Shown in pieces: positions 24,022 to 33,973 of a stretch of 40,728 nucleotides of DNA. The DNA comes from CAJGCS01 sp045589955 (lineage in GTDB: Bacteria > Bacillota_I > Bacilli_A > ML615J-28 > CAG-313). Below the pieces are notes generated by a model, which worked only from the letters and a program-made list of their open reading frames with translations, did no database searches and had not been told where the DNA came from. The translations under genes were made by a program, and so were the position numbers. The DNA is taken from positions 1 to 40,728 of the forward strand of contig JAZNQD010000055.1 of the NCBI GenBank assembly GCA_045589955.1. Reading direction: 5' to 3'. Position 1 is the stretch's first letter. Every line of letters begins with the position of its first letter.

Positions 24022-25962
24022 CTAAAAACTTTTTTCACAAGGATAAATGACATCTAGGTCTTTATTATCCTTATAATATTTGGTATAATCTTTAGATTGA
24101 TTCTTTAAACATAACTTAATATCAGCTTCTGTATATTTTGGTTCTTTTCCAAGTTTAGCCATGATTTTATTAATATATAAATATCTTACAATATCATAGC
24201 GATCAAAACAATAATTAGAACTTAAATATTCTAAAGCCTTATTAAGATCAAAACCCTCTTCTTCTAAAAGACTAAAATATGAATATAGGTAAATAACTGG
24301 TGATGTTGAGTATTTACCATCTCTTTTAATACCCTCTAAAATTAAAGACTTAGCTTTTTCTAAATCAACGGTTGTGCCAATTCCTTTAATATAGGCATGT
24401 GCTAAATAACCGATCGCACAGTTACAAGTAATATGAATTGATTTACTAAAGTTCTTATAAGCTTCTTGATAAATTCTAAATGCTTCATCATAGTTTTGAC
24501 AAAATTCATGATAGCGACCATAAATGGTTAGAACACAAGGTTCTGACTGATCCATTTGATATGCTTTAGTTAGATAAAAACCAGCTTTCTTGATATCTTT
24601 TTTAAGCCCATAGTCACCAAATAAATAACGAATACCAAGTCTGCGCATATCCCAAACAGAATTAGGGACAATATTTAAAATCGCTTTATGATATTTTTTA
24701 AAATAATTTAGGGGATCTTCAACTAAGAAAAGGACACTTGAATAAAAATCACTATCTTGCATATAACCTAATTGATGAGCTTTTTCAAAATAAGAATAAA
24801 TAGTATCATAATCTTGTAAATAACGACTTGCATTATCACCAAGTAAATAATATAAGAAGCCATTATCTGGTTCATCTTCTAGCCCTCTTTTTAGAAGTTC
24901 ATCATTTTCTTCATAACGTCCCAAAGAACCATTTACTAAGATAATTTCGGCAATCGTAAGTTCATCAGGATTTTGATTATAAGCTTTATATAAATACTTA
25001 ACAGCTTGTTCTAAATCTTCTTTGGATTCTGCCACTAGATTTAGAATGTATCCTAAGCAATAATTTACTTTCCAATTTTCGTATTTTTTTAAAAACTCTT
25101 CACAAATTGCGATTGCTTTATCCCAATCTTTTACAACTTCTAAGATTTTCACTTTTTCAAGGATAATATCGGCATCAAGATTAACTTTATCTTCTGGAGT
25201 AATATTTTCATCATAATATACTCTAAAACCATCTAGCGTTTCTAAGGCATCTTCTACCATGTTTTTTAACATATAAGCCTCACTAAGTTTAATACGAGAC
25301 ATATTATGTTTATTATCATACTCTAAGGCTATTTGATAAGCATTGATGGCTTCATCTAAATATTCTTCTTCTTTTTTATTTTTGTACAGGGCTAAAGAAG
25401 TAAGTCCACGTAAGTAGTATAATTCAACACTTGGGTTAAAACGCGAGAACGCTTTTTCAACTGTTGCTTCTGCCTCATCAAACTCAGAAAAATCTAACAA
25501 GATTCTTACTTTCATAAAGTAATTATTAATTGTTACATCATCATCTTCATCAATTATCGAATCAAGTAGTTTAAGTGCTTGAATAATATTTTGTTGTTTT
25601 TTGGTTTTTAGTAATGCCTTTACATAAATGTTTTTAATTTCTGAAACATTATCAAATCCCCCCTCAATTACGCCTGGTGCATATTTAATAATGTCTTCAT
25701 TATGGCCTAGTAAATCAGATACATAGATAAGTAAGGAACAAGCTTGGTCAAAGTATTTACTATTCTTGCTAACGACATATTTAAAGTCTAGATAATCTTG
25801 ATCTAGATGTTCTCGTTTATAAATAAAGTCAATAAAGGCACGAAAGTATCTAGCATCAATATTCTTAGGTTTGATTGTCGCCTCTTGGTCGAAATATGAA
25901 TAAGCTTCATCATAATTTTCTTCATTTAAAAGATTAATTCCATAATCTAAATCAAATTTCAT
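24022..25962 (-). CDS. Large TPR/Sel1-repeat cytoplasmic protein
   Basis: The 646-residue protein is helical repeats almost throughout. TPR units are recognisable from the N-terminus (NEENYDEAYSYFDQEATIKP) and recur with the A-x-Y-F pattern; Sel1-like units appear near the C-terminus (KDIKKAGFYLTKAYQMD, GIGTTVDLEKAKSLILEG). No signal peptide or membrane segment is visible. Such proteins mediate protein-protein contacts, and no partner is evident. The start ATG overlaps the smpB stop (TAATG), with GAGG upstream, so it is translationally coupled to smpB. Confidence 0.85.
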   Translation of the reverse strand: MKFDLDYGINLLNEENYDEAYSYFDQEATIKPKNIDARYFRAFIDFIYKREHLDQDYLDFKYVVSKNSKYFDQACSLLIYVSDLLGHNEDIIKYAPGVIEGGFDNVSEIKNIYVKALLKTKKQQNIIQALKLLDSIIDEDDDVTINNYFMKVRILLDFSEFDEAEATVEKAFSRFNPSVELYYLRGLTSLALYKNKKEEEYLDEAINAYQIALEYDNKHNMSRIKLSEAYMLKNMVEDALETLDGFRVYYDENITPEDKVNLDADIILEKVKILEVVKDWDKAIAICEEFLKKYENWKVNYCLGYILNLVAESKEDLEQAVKYLYKAYNQNPDELTIAEIILVNGSLGRYEENDELLKRGLEDEPDNGFLYYLLGDNASRYLQDYDTIYSYFEKAHQLGYMQDSDFYSSVLFLVEDPLNYFKKYHKAILNIVPNSVWDMRRLGIRYLFGDYGLKKDIKKAGFYLTKAYQMDQSEPCVLTIYGRYHEFCQNYDEAFRIYQEAYKNFSKSIHITCNCAIGYLAHAYIKGIGTTVDLEKAKSLILEGIKRDGKYSTSPVIYLYSYFSLLEEEGFDLNKALEYLSSNYCFDRYDIVRYLYINKIMAKLGKEPKYTEADIKLCLKNQSKDYTKYYKDNKDLDVIYPCEKSF

Positions 25963-26423
25963 TACGCATCCCTCATTACACTTCTTCTAGTTTCTTTCTT
26001 TATTTCTTCCTTTTTCATATCTTCACGTTTATCATATAGTTTCTTTCCCTTTGCAAGGGCAAGATCAATTTTAGCAATACTACTGCGAATAACAACACGT
26101 AAAGGGATTAAAGTAAAGCCATCTTTTTTTATTCTTTGTTCTAATTTTATTATTTCACGTTTATGAACAAGAAGTTTTCTTGTTCGATCGGCATCATGAT
26201 TAAAGATGTTACCTTTTTCATAAGGAGAAATGTGCATCCCAATAACAAACAATTCATGATTTTTAATATAACAATAACTATCTTGAAGATTAACTTTACC
26301 AAGGCGAACTGATTTAATTTCTGTTCCCTTTAGAACAATACCAGCTTCAATTTCTTCTTCAATATAATAATCATGGTATGCTTTTTTATTTTGGCATATT
26401 AGTTTTTCATTTTTTTGAATCAT
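25962..26423 (-). CDS. smpB: SsrA-binding protein SmpB
   Basis: SmpB binds tmRNA and delivers it to stalled ribosomes for trans-translation. The 153-residue protein shows the family hallmarks KAYHDYYIEEEIEAGIVLKG, TEIKSVRLGKVNLQDSY and the basic C-terminus ALAKGKKLYDKREDMKKEE. The frame is open to 26447 but that TTG lies upstream of the AAAGGA site; the ATG at 26423 fits. It follows rnr closely, the usual partner in decay of faulty mRNA. No tmRNA gene was seen in the window. Confidence 0.97.
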   Translation of the reverse strand: MIQKNEKLICQNKKAYHDYYIEEEIEAGIVLKGTEIKSVRLGKVNLQDSYCYIKNHELFVIGMHISPYEKGNIFNHDADRTRKLLVHKREIIKLEQRIKKDGFTLIPLRVVIRSSIAKIDLALAKGKKLYDKREDMKKEEIKKETRRSVMRDA

Positions 26424-26455
26424 GATGCTATCCTTTCTAAAACTCAAGTTTAACT

Positions 26456-28603
26456 TTAGTTTTTAATTTTTTTAATTAATTTAAACGATATTTGTCTTTT
26501 TTCTTTATTAACATCAACTAATCTAACCCTTACTAAATCACCCATTTGATAAATATTACCAACTCTTCTTCCAACAACTCGTGCATTTATTTCATCAATA
26601 TCATAATAATCATCATGCATATCTTCATAACGAACTAAACCTTCAACTGTGTTTGAAAGAGTTACATAAATACCAAAGTTAGTAATTGATGAGATAACCC
26701 CATCAAAAGCTTCATGAATAAAGCTTTCCATATATTCGCATTTCTTAAGACTTGTTGCATCGCGTTCTAAGCTTTCAGCAAGTCGTTCTTTTTTACTAGA
26801 ATTATCTGATGCATTTCTTACCTTTTGGCTAAAATAATCATCACTATTTTCATAATTTACTTGAGGTTTATTTAACATATAATGTTTAATCAAGCGATGA
26901 ACAAGTAAATCTGGATATCTTCTAATCGGTGATGTAAAGTGTGTATAACACTCACTAGCAAGACCATAGTGCCCTAAGTTCGTTTCTAAATATTTTGCTT
27001 TCATCATTGAGCGAAGTAAAGTATTATTAATGATTGTTTTTTGAATATCATTTTCTTCACTTTCAAGTTCTATTAAAACTTCTTGTAAAGCTTTTGACAT
27101 TGCTTTTGAAGTTTTTCCTTTAACTTTAAACTCATAATTAAAATTATTTAAAATCGAAATAAAACGGCCAATCTTATCTTCCTTAGGTTCTTCGTGAATA
27201 CGGTAGATAAAAGGAACATCTAACCATGTCATAGCGGTTGCAACAGTTTCATTTGCAATAAGCATAAACTCTTCAATGAGTTTTTCACCAACTCCACGTT
27301 TTCGTAAAGCGATATCTAAGACCGTCCCACTTGCATCAAGAATAACTTTTGCATCATCAGTTTCAAAATTAAAAGCACCTCGATCTTTACGCATTTGGTA
27401 AAGAATACTTGCAAGTTCTTTCATATTATATAACATATCAAGAATTTTTGCATATTGTTTACTAATGATTTTATTATCATTTTCTAAGATTTCGTTAACA
27501 TTATTGTAAGTCATTCGGTAAGTTGTTTTAATAACTCCTTCAAAGATATCGTATTCTAAGACATGACCGGTACGATCAATTTTCATTTCACAAGCCATAA
27601 CTAAACGATCAACATTTTCGTTTAAAGAACAAATACCATTTGATAAAACTTTTGGTAACATGGGAATTACTCGATCAGGCAAGTAAACACTTGTTCCACG
27701 ATTATAAGCATCAACATCAAAACAAGAGTTTTCTTTAACATACTCACTTACATCGGCAATATAAACTCCTAATAAATATGTTCCATCTTCGTTTTTAACA
27801 ACTCGAACAGCATCATCTAAGTCTTTAGCATCATCACCATCAATTGTGATAATAACTTCATTACGAAGATCTCTTCGGTTTTTATAATCTTCTTCTTTTA
27901 ATACTTTGGGAACATCTTTAATAGCTTGTTTTGTTTCTTCACTAAATTCCACTAATACTTTTGATGTTTTAACTAAAGCAGTAATATCAATATTAGGGGT
28001 GTTAATATTACCAATAATCTCAGTAACAACTCCATCAGCTGTATTATTAGGATAATATTTTGTTATTACAACTTTAACAAAGTCATCTTCTTTTGCTTTT
28101 TTTAAATCACTTGATTTAATAAAAATCCAAAGATCAACTTTACTATCAACGCTTTTTAATACATATTTGTTTCGGTATTTCTTTAAGCGTCCATAAACCT
28201 CAGTCGTTCCTCTTTGAATGATTTTTAGAACACTACCTTCTAAACGACCTAATTTATCTTTAAAAACACTAACTAATACTTCATCTTTCGAAATTGCCCC
28301 TTTTAAGTTATCTCTTTTAACAAAGATACTTCCTGTTTCTAAATCGACAAAACCATAACCTGCATCTTTAACATCAATAATTCCACGTGCAAGGTTAAGT
28401 TTTGCGATAGTTGCAAACTCATCTTTTTTATTACGACTAATTTTGTATTCATCTTCTAATTCATTTAAAGCTTTAACTAGTAATTTAAAAGAAGCTGCAC
28501 TATCAAAACCTAACATATCAAATAACTTATCAACCCCAACTGGTAAATAGTTAACATCTTCAAAGATTTCCATTAGTTGTTCTTTAATAATATTAATGTC
28601 CAT
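26456..28603 (-). CDS. rnr: Ribonuclease R
   Basis: RNase R is a processive 3'-5' exoribonuclease that can degrade structured RNA and works with SmpB/tmRNA. The 715-residue protein has an N-terminal winged-helix-like part, cold-shock domains, the RNB catalytic domain with the Asp cluster in ITIDGDDAKDLDDAVRV, and a C-terminal S1 domain (GVISSITNFGIYVTLSNTVE). The ATG at 28603 has GGTGG at good spacing; the longer frame to 28615 starts with a GTG inside that site. It lies between secG and smpB, a common Firmicutes order. Confidence 0.97.
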   Translation of the reverse strand: MDINIIKEQLMEIFEDVNYLPVGVDKLFDMLGFDSAASFKLLVKALNELEDEYKISRNKKDEFATIAKLNLARGIIDVKDAGYGFVDLETGSIFVKRDNLKGAISKDEVLVSVFKDKLGRLEGSVLKIIQRGTTEVYGRLKKYRNKYVLKSVDSKVDLWIFIKSSDLKKAKEDDFVKVVITKYYPNNTADGVVTEIIGNINTPNIDITALVKTSKVLVEFSEETKQAIKDVPKVLKEEDYKNRRDLRNEVIITIDGDDAKDLDDAVRVVKNEDGTYLLGVYIADVSEYVKENSCFDVDAYNRGTSVYLPDRVIPMLPKVLSNGICSLNENVDRLVMACEMKIDRTGHVLEYDIFEGVIKTTYRMTYNNVNEILENDNKIISKQYAKILDMLYNMKELASILYQMRKDRGAFNFETDDAKVILDASGTVLDIALRKRGVGEKLIEEFMLIANETVATAMTWLDVPFIYRIHEEPKEDKIGRFISILNNFNYEFKVKGKTSKAMSKALQEVLIELESEENDIQKTIINNTLLRSMMKAKYLETNLGHYGLASECYTHFTSPIRRYPDLLVHRLIKHYMLNKPQVNYENSDDYFSQKVRNASDNSSKKERLAESLERDATSLKKCEYMESFIHEAFDGVISSITNFGIYVTLSNTVEGLVRYEDMHDDYYDIDEINARVVGRRVGNIYQMGDLVRVRLVDVNKEKRQISFKLIKKIKN

Positions 28604-28638
28604 GCAAGTTACCACCTTTCTTAATATTTTTTAAAATT

Positions 28639-28665
28639 AAAAGAGCTATTATTAATAGCTCTTTT
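28639..28665 (-). terminator. Weak terminator or processing hairpin between secG and rnr
   Basis: The arms AAGAGCTATT (28641-28650) and AATAGCTCTT (28654-28663) pair perfectly, extended by flanking A-T pairs, and are followed on the minus strand by T-rich sequence interrupted by AA. It may reduce rather than stop transcription into rnr. Confidence 0.6.
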
Positions 28666-28674
28666 ATACTCATA

Positions 28675-28920
28675 TTATAAACCTAATAATTTTATTAATA
28701 CTGTTAAACAAATAAAAGTAACTGATAATACTGTTGTAGTAACATTAATTACTTTTTCTAAACCTCTTTGTTTTTGGTTAGCGAATAAATCAGATTTTTC
28801 GCCTGAGAATGCACGTGATGCATCATCTTTAGAAGGTTGAATAACAACGATTAATATCATTAAAACTGAAACAATTCCTAAAGCTACTAATAAAAGGTAA
28901 TCGTACCACTCTAAACCCAT
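28675..28920 (-). CDS. secG: Protein-export membrane protein SecG
   Basis: SecG is the small accessory subunit of the SecYEG translocon. The 81-residue protein has two membrane helices (about 8-26 and 58-78) joined by a loop with the typical Gly/Ser-rich and Phe content (SRAFSGEKSDLFANQKQRG). GGGAGG lies before the ATG at 28920. It is first in the secG-rnr-smpB operon. Confidence 0.95.
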   Translation of the reverse strand: MGLEWYDYLLLVALGIVSVLMILIVVIQPSKDDASRAFSGEKSDLFANQKQRGLEKVINVTTTVLSVTFICLTVLIKLLGL

Positions 28921-28965
28921 AGTGTTCCTCCCATAAATATTTTAATACGTACTTATAACGTGTAT

Positions 28966-28994
28966 ATTATACCATATAAGTTTTAATATTGCAA
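28966..28994 (-). promoter_or_regulatory. Sigma-A promoter of secG-rnr-smpB
   Basis: On the minus strand, TTGCAA (28989-28994) and TATAAT (28966-28971) are 17 nt apart, about 45 nt before the secG start. Confidence 0.8.
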
Positions 28995-29012
28995 TTTTTT
29001 TGTTTACTTTTT

Positions 29013-31319
29013 TTATTTTAAGATATGTTCAACAACTTCAGAGATATTCTTAACTGGGATAATGTTTAAAGTATTTTTAACACTTTCAGGTACATCATCT
29101 AAATCTTTAATATTATCATAAGGAATAAGAATTGTTTTTAAGCCACTTCTTGCAGCTGCAATTGATTTTTCTCTTAGACCACCAATTGGTAATACATTAC
29201 CGCGTAATGTGATTTCACCAGTCATACCAACGCTGTGATCAACATAACGATTAGCAAAAGATGAAATAATTGCACTAGCAATTGTCACACCAGCTGAAGG
29301 TCCATCTTTAGGTGTAGCACCTTCTGGTACATGGATGTGAACATCACTTTCATCAAATAGCTTATAATCAATACCATAACTACTTGCATTAGTTTTTACA
29401 TAACTTAATGCGGCTTGGGCTGATTCTTTCATAACATCGCCAAGTTTACCAGTTAAAACAAGTTTACCATTACCTTTATAATGAGTGACTTCAATTGATA
29501 AAGTATCACCACCAAATTGAGTGTAGGCAAGTCCAGTTACAACCCCAATTTGATCATTTTGTTCAACGATATTATGAGTGTATTTTGGTTTTCCAAGATA
29601 TTCTTCTAAGTTATCAACATCAATAAGAGCTTTTTCACAAACACTTAATAAGATATTTTTGATTACTTTGCGAATAATCGAACCAAGATATCTTTCTAAT
29701 TCACGAACACCAGCTTCACGAGTATATTCTTGAATAATACGATAGATTGCTTGATCAGTAATGGCAAATTGTTCTTCTTTTAAACCATGAACAGCAAGTT
29801 GTTTTTTAAGTAAATGTCGACGAGCAATCTCAAACTTTTCATATTCAGTATAACTAGAAAGTTCAACAATTTCTAAACGGTCACGAAGGGGTGCAGGAAT
29901 ATATTCAAGGTAATTTGCTGTTGCGATAAAGAATACTTTTGATAAATCAAAAGGTTCTTCTAAATAGTGATCACTAAAGAATTGATTTTGTTCTGAATCT
30001 AATACTTCAAGTAAAGCACTAGTAGGATCACCTTTATAGTCTTTACTTAACTTATCAATTTCATCAAGTAAGAAAACAGGATTATTTGTTCCTGCTTTTG
30101 TAATACCTTGTAAAATACGACCAGGAAGTGCTCCTAAGTAAGTTCGACGATGACCTCTAATTTCTGATTCATCTTGAACGCCACCTAAAGCTTGTTTAAC
30201 AAACTTTTTGTTTAAGGCTTTAGCAATTGATTTAGCTAAAGAAGTTTTACCAACTCCCGGAGGGCCAACAAGACAAAGAATAGCTTGAGGATTTTTATCG
30301 TTAAGAATTTTTACTGCAAGGTATTCTAAAATACGATCTTTAACTTTTTCTAAACCATAGTGATCTTTATCTAGTTCTTCTTTGGCATCTTTTAAACTAT
30401 TTGAATCAGTTGAAGAATTACCCCAAGGAAGTTTAACAATGAAATCTAAATATGTTCTTATAATTCCACCTTCAGCTGAGTTGCTAGGTGTTGTTATATA
30501 ACGATTTAATTCATTCATTGATTTGTCAAAGACATTTTTCGGCATCTTAGCATTTTTAATTTTTTCTCTTAAATCTTCAACATCACTATCTTTCTTAGCT
30601 TTTTCTCCAAGTTCTTCTTGAATAGCACGCATCTTTTCTCTTAAGTAAAATTCTTTTTGGCTTTCACTAATTGATTTTTTAACATTTTCATCAATCTTAT
30701 TTTCTAAATCTTTGTATAAATTACCTTTATGCAAATCTTCTAAAATAAACTTTAAGCGATTTGTAACACTTGGTTCATTTAGATAACGTACTTTTTCTTT
30801 TGGAGTAATTTTAAGTGTAAAAGCAAAGTAATCAGAGAAGTCAGCTGAGTTATTACCTTTTTTAAGGTTTGCTAAGGCAGTTGTATTATTAAAGTCAATA
30901 ATAGCAGGTGATTTCTTCAATTCTTTTTCAATTAAATTGGTTGTTGCAACTTCTTCGTCAATGTTATCAGAAACAGAAGGAACTGTAATAAAATCAACAA
31001 TGCGGTTATCATCGATATTCAACACTTCTTTAATTTTTGCTCTAACAATTGCTTGAATCTTTATGTATCTTCCACCGCTAGGACCAGCCATATTTAAAAC
31101 AATACGTGCAACAACGCCATATTCATTAAATTCTCGATCTAATTCAAATGATGGTATTAATAATAATACATGATTCTTATATTGTTCTGATGTTTTAACA
31201 AGTCTGATTTCTTCATCAGTTTTAAGTTCTAAACGAATTTCATTTTTAGGCAAAGGTATAATGTTTTTTACTACTAACCCTGGTAATTGAGCATCAAATT
31301 GACTTTCAGAATCGAACAT
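29013..31319 (-). CDS. lon: ATP-dependent protease Lon
   Basis: Lon unfolds and degrades damaged and regulatory proteins. The 768-residue protein has the N-terminal substrate-binding domain (LPLPKNE-type start, here IIPLPKNEIRLE), the AAA+ module with Walker A GPPGVGKTS and Walker B FLLDEID, and the C-terminal protease domain with the catalytic Ser in KDGPSAGVT and the Lys in PIGGLREKSIAA. Length is normal for the family. AAAGGAG precedes the ATG at 31319, 12 nt after clpX, so the two are co-transcribed. No clear terminator hairpin follows. Confidence 0.98.
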   Translation of the reverse strand: MFDSESQFDAQLPGLVVKNIIPLPKNEIRLELKTDEEIRLVKTSEQYKNHVLLLIPSFELDREFNEYGVVARIVLNMAGPSGGRYIKIQAIVRAKIKEVLNIDDNRIVDFITVPSVSDNIDEEVATTNLIEKELKKSPAIIDFNNTTALANLKKGNNSADFSDYFAFTLKITPKEKVRYLNEPSVTNRLKFILEDLHKGNLYKDLENKIDENVKKSISESQKEFYLREKMRAIQEELGEKAKKDSDVEDLREKIKNAKMPKNVFDKSMNELNRYITTPSNSAEGGIIRTYLDFIVKLPWGNSSTDSNSLKDAKEELDKDHYGLEKVKDRILEYLAVKILNDKNPQAILCLVGPPGVGKTSLAKSIAKALNKKFVKQALGGVQDESEIRGHRRTYLGALPGRILQGITKAGTNNPVFLLDEIDKLSKDYKGDPTSALLEVLDSEQNQFFSDHYLEEPFDLSKVFFIATANYLEYIPAPLRDRLEIVELSSYTEYEKFEIARRHLLKKQLAVHGLKEEQFAITDQAIYRIIQEYTREAGVRELERYLGSIIRKVIKNILLSVCEKALIDVDNLEEYLGKPKYTHNIVEQNDQIGVVTGLAYTQFGGDTLSIEVTHYKGNGKLVLTGKLGDVMKESAQAALSYVKTNASSYGIDYKLFDESDVHIHVPEGATPKDGPSAGVTIASAIISSFANRYVDHSVGMTGEITLRGNVLPIGGLREKSIAAARSGLKTILIPYDNIKDLDDVPESVKNTLNIIPVKNISEVVEHILK

Positions 31320-31331
31320 AATTTCTCCTTT

Positions 31332-32507
31332 CTAAGCACTACACATTTGTTGAATAAGTAATTCTTTATTTTTAACGTGTGTAAGTTCTATTAATAATTC
31401 TTTCTTTTGCCCGTTTCGGTCTAAGTTAAAAATAAGATCAGTCATTAAATCTTCCATTATTTTTCTTAGAGAACGAGCACCTAGTTTTTTCTCGTAAGCT
31501 TCATTAGCTATTTCTTCTAATGCATCTTCGGTAAAAATCAAATCAACACCATCAATTTTAAACATTGATTTGTATTGATCTATAAGAGCACCTTTTGGTT
31601 TTGTAAGAATTGATTTCAATTCTTGTTTTGTTAGTTCTTCTAATTCAACTATCACTGGCAGACGACCAATGATTTCGGGAATGATCCCATATTTTTCAAG
31701 TTTTACAACATCAATTGGATCAACACTTTTATGATAATTGTTAAATCCAACATACTTCTTGGTGTTTTTATTAATACCAGTAAAAGCACCAGCGCAAATA
31801 AATAAGACATTGGAAGTATCAAACTTAATAAACTCATCTCTAGGATGTTTTCTACCACCCATTGGGGGAATATTGATGATAGAACCTTCAATAATCTTTA
31901 ATAAAGAATTTTGAACTCCTTCACCAGAAACATCACGAGTAATAGAAGGATTAGAACTTTTCCTTGCAATTTTATCAAACTCATCAATAAATACAATACC
32001 TTTTTGGGCTTTTTCAACATTGAAATCGGCATTTTGTAATAATTTTAATAAGATGTTTTCAACGTCTTCACCAACATAACCAGCTTGGGTGTAGACAGTT
32101 GCATCACAAATTGCAATTGGGATATCAAGGATTTTGGCCATTGTTTTGGCAAGTAAGGTCTTACCAACCCCGGTTGGTCCAATCATTAAGATATTACTTT
32201 TGTCAATGTTATTTAACTCATCATTATTGATTCTTAAGAAATGTTGGTATAATGCCACCGCTAGAGTTTTTTTAGCCTGTTCTTGACCAATAACATATTC
32301 TGATAATTCTTGGTATATCTCTTTTGGGGTTTTACTTATAATAAGTTCTAAAGGAATTGATTCTTTTTCAATATCAATACCTAATAGGCCATAAAATAAT
32401 TCAATACAATCATAACAGATCCAAGCATTATTTCCTTCGATCCCTAAGTTTTCAAAAGATAATTCGCTTCCACAAAATGAACATTTGTGATAATTTGTTG
32501 TTTCCAT
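31332..32507 (-). CDS. clpX: ATP-dependent Clp protease ATP-binding subunit ClpX
   Basis: ClpX unfolds substrates for the ClpP protease, including SsrA-tagged proteins. The 391-residue protein has the N-terminal zinc domain (CSFC near 7-10 and CYDC near 30-33), Walker A GPTGVGKTLLAK, the pore loop GYVGEDVE, Walker B FIDEFDKIAR, the RKH loop (GGRKHP) and sensor 2 GARSLR. The frame is open to 32516, but I start at the ATG at 32507 with GGAG 10 nt upstream. That GGAG lies inside a hairpin, suggesting translational control. It lies between tig and lon. Confidence 0.96.
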   Translation of the reverse strand: METTNYHKCSFCGSELSFENLGIEGNNAWICYDCIELFYGLLGIDIEKESIPLELIISKTPKEIYQELSEYVIGQEQAKKTLAVALYQHFLRINNDELNNIDKSNILMIGPTGVGKTLLAKTMAKILDIPIAICDATVYTQAGYVGEDVENILLKLLQNADFNVEKAQKGIVFIDEFDKIARKSSNPSITRDVSGEGVQNSLLKIIEGSIINIPPMGGRKHPRDEFIKFDTSNVLFICAGAFTGINKNTKKYVGFNNYHKSVDPIDVVKLEKYGIIPEIIGRLPVIVELEELTKQELKSILTKPKGALIDQYKSMFKIDGVDLIFTEDALEEIANEAYEKKLGARSLRKIMEDLMTDLIFNLDRNGQKKELLIELTHVKNKELLIQQMCSA

Positions 32508-32515
32508 AATAATCA

Positions 32516-32538
32516 CGCTCCATATTTAGTATGGAGCG
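32516..32538 (-). promoter_or_regulatory. Hairpin that covers the clpX ribosome binding site
   Basis: The arms CGCTCCAT (32516-32523) and ATGGAGCG (32531-32538) form a perfect 8-bp stem with a 7-nt loop. In the mRNA the 3' arm contains GGAG, the only clear Shine-Dalgarno sequence for clpX. No T run follows, so it is not a terminator. It could limit ClpX translation or respond to temperature. Confidence 0.55.
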
Positions 32539-32557
32539 AAATTAATTATTTAAACTA

Positions 32558-33865
32558 TTATTTTTGAATTACAACAGCATTTTTCTTGATTAAATCAAGA
32601 GCTTTATTATATTTAACATTTTCAGCAACTTGTTCTTCAGAAACTTGTTGTTTTAATTCAGCTAATTTCTTTTCATCATCGCCAGCAGCTAATTTATATT
32701 GAGCTTCAATTTCTTTTGCTGTAGCTTTGATTTTTTCTGCTTTGATGATTTCTTCAACGATAACATCATTAGTAATACGAGCCTTTAAGTGTTTTCTACC
32801 AGCTTCTTTAAAAGCATCCATTGATTGATATCCACTATATTGAAGTAAGATTTCAGTAGGAACTTTATATTGTTTAGCTTGTTCTTCAACTCTTTGAACT
32901 TGTTTTTCTAATTCATTTTCAATAACTGCTTCAGGAATAACAATTTTTGATTTCTTAGCAATTTTATTGAATAAGTCAGTCATCATTTTATTATCAGCTT
33001 TTTCAGTAGCTTCTTTTGTTAATAAATCTAAAACATAAGCTTTATATTCATCAACTGTAGAAACATTTTCGATTTCCATTTCTTGAACTAATTCATCAGT
33101 TAACTTAGGAGTAACTTTTGTTTTAACTTCATGAACTTTACATTTGAATACTGCAACTTTACCAGCTAAGTGTTCAACATAGTTTTCAGGGAAAGTTACA
33201 TTTACTTCTACTTCTGACTCTGGTTTTGCACCAATTAATTGTTCTTCAAAGCCAGGAATGAATGAATGGCTACCAAGTTCAAGTGGATAGTTTTCACCAG
33301 CACCACCTTCGAATGGTTCACCATCAACAAATCCTTCAAAATCGATAACAACTGTATCACCTTTTTTAGCAGGTTTATCTTTGATTACAGTTTCTTGTTT
33401 AGCAACTAAAGCTTTTTTAATATATTGTTTAACTTTAGCTTCTTTTACAACTGTAGAATCTCTTTTTACTTCAACACCTTTATATTCGCCTAATACAGCA
33501 TCTTGCCATACTTCAACAACTGCAGTATAAGCAAAACCTTTACCAGGTGCTAAATCTTCAAATTTTAAATCAATTGAAGGATCAGAAACAGCAATTACAC
33601 CACTTTCTCTTACAGCAATAGGGTAAGTTCCTTGTAATGCAAATTCAACTGCATCTTGATATAAAGATTCGTAACCAAAACGTTTTAAGAAAACACTTTT
33701 TGGCATTTTACCAGGTCTAAAACCAGGTACATTAATTTCTTTTACTACTTTTTGAAATGCATGATCTAGTGCTAATTCAAATTCTTCTGCAGTTACATTA
33801 ACAGTTAATTCAACTTTTCCTGCTTCTAATTTTTTAACACTAACTCTAGCTTGTTTTTTACTCAT
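32558..33865 (-). CDS. tig: Trigger factor, ribosome-associated chaperone
   Basis: Trigger factor binds nascent chains at the ribosome exit tunnel and has peptidyl-prolyl isomerase activity. The 435-residue protein has the ribosome-binding N-domain with the signature VPGFRPGKMPKS (about 46-57), the FKBP-type domain (KGDTVVIDFEGFVDGEPFEG, PLELGSHSFIPGFEEQLIG) and a long helical C-terminal domain. AGGAG precedes the ATG. It heads the tig-clpX-lon run, with 41 nt before the clpX frame. Confidence 0.98.
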   Translation of the reverse strand: MSKKQARVSVKKLEAGKVELTVNVTAEEFELALDHAFQKVVKEINVPGFRPGKMPKSVFLKRFGYESLYQDAVEFALQGTYPIAVRESGVIAVSDPSIDLKFEDLAPGKGFAYTAVVEVWQDAVLGEYKGVEVKRDSTVVKEAKVKQYIKKALVAKQETVIKDKPAKKGDTVVIDFEGFVDGEPFEGGAGENYPLELGSHSFIPGFEEQLIGAKPESEVEVNVTFPENYVEHLAGKVAVFKCKVHEVKTKVTPKLTDELVQEMEIENVSTVDEYKAYVLDLLTKEATEKADNKMMTDLFNKIAKKSKIVIPEAVIENELEKQVQRVEEQAKQYKVPTEILLQYSGYQSMDAFKEAGRKHLKARITNDVIVEEIIKAEKIKATAKEIEAQYKLAAGDDEKKLAELKQQVSEEQVAENVKYNKALDLIKKNAVVIQK

Positions 33866-33911
33866 AATATTCTCCTCATAAATAAATTATTAATACTTTT
33901 TTTACTTATAT

Positions 33912-33940
33912 ATTATATCAAAAATTATCGTTTTAAACAA
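33912..33940 (-). promoter_or_regulatory. Sigma-A promoter of tig-clpX-lon
   Basis: On the minus strand, TTGTTT (33935-33940) and TATAAT (33912-33917) are 17 nt apart, about 47 nt from the tig start codon. No CtsR- or HrcA-like operator was recognised nearby. Confidence 0.7.
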
Positions 33941-33973
33941 GTTCGTTGCATACAAAAAAGCAGGCGAAATTGT

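Noticed and set aside
23522..28920. tmRNA (ssrA) gene near smpB
   Set aside because: I looked for a gene downstream of smpB, where it is often found, but the space is filled by coding sequence and no tmRNA-like ends were seen.
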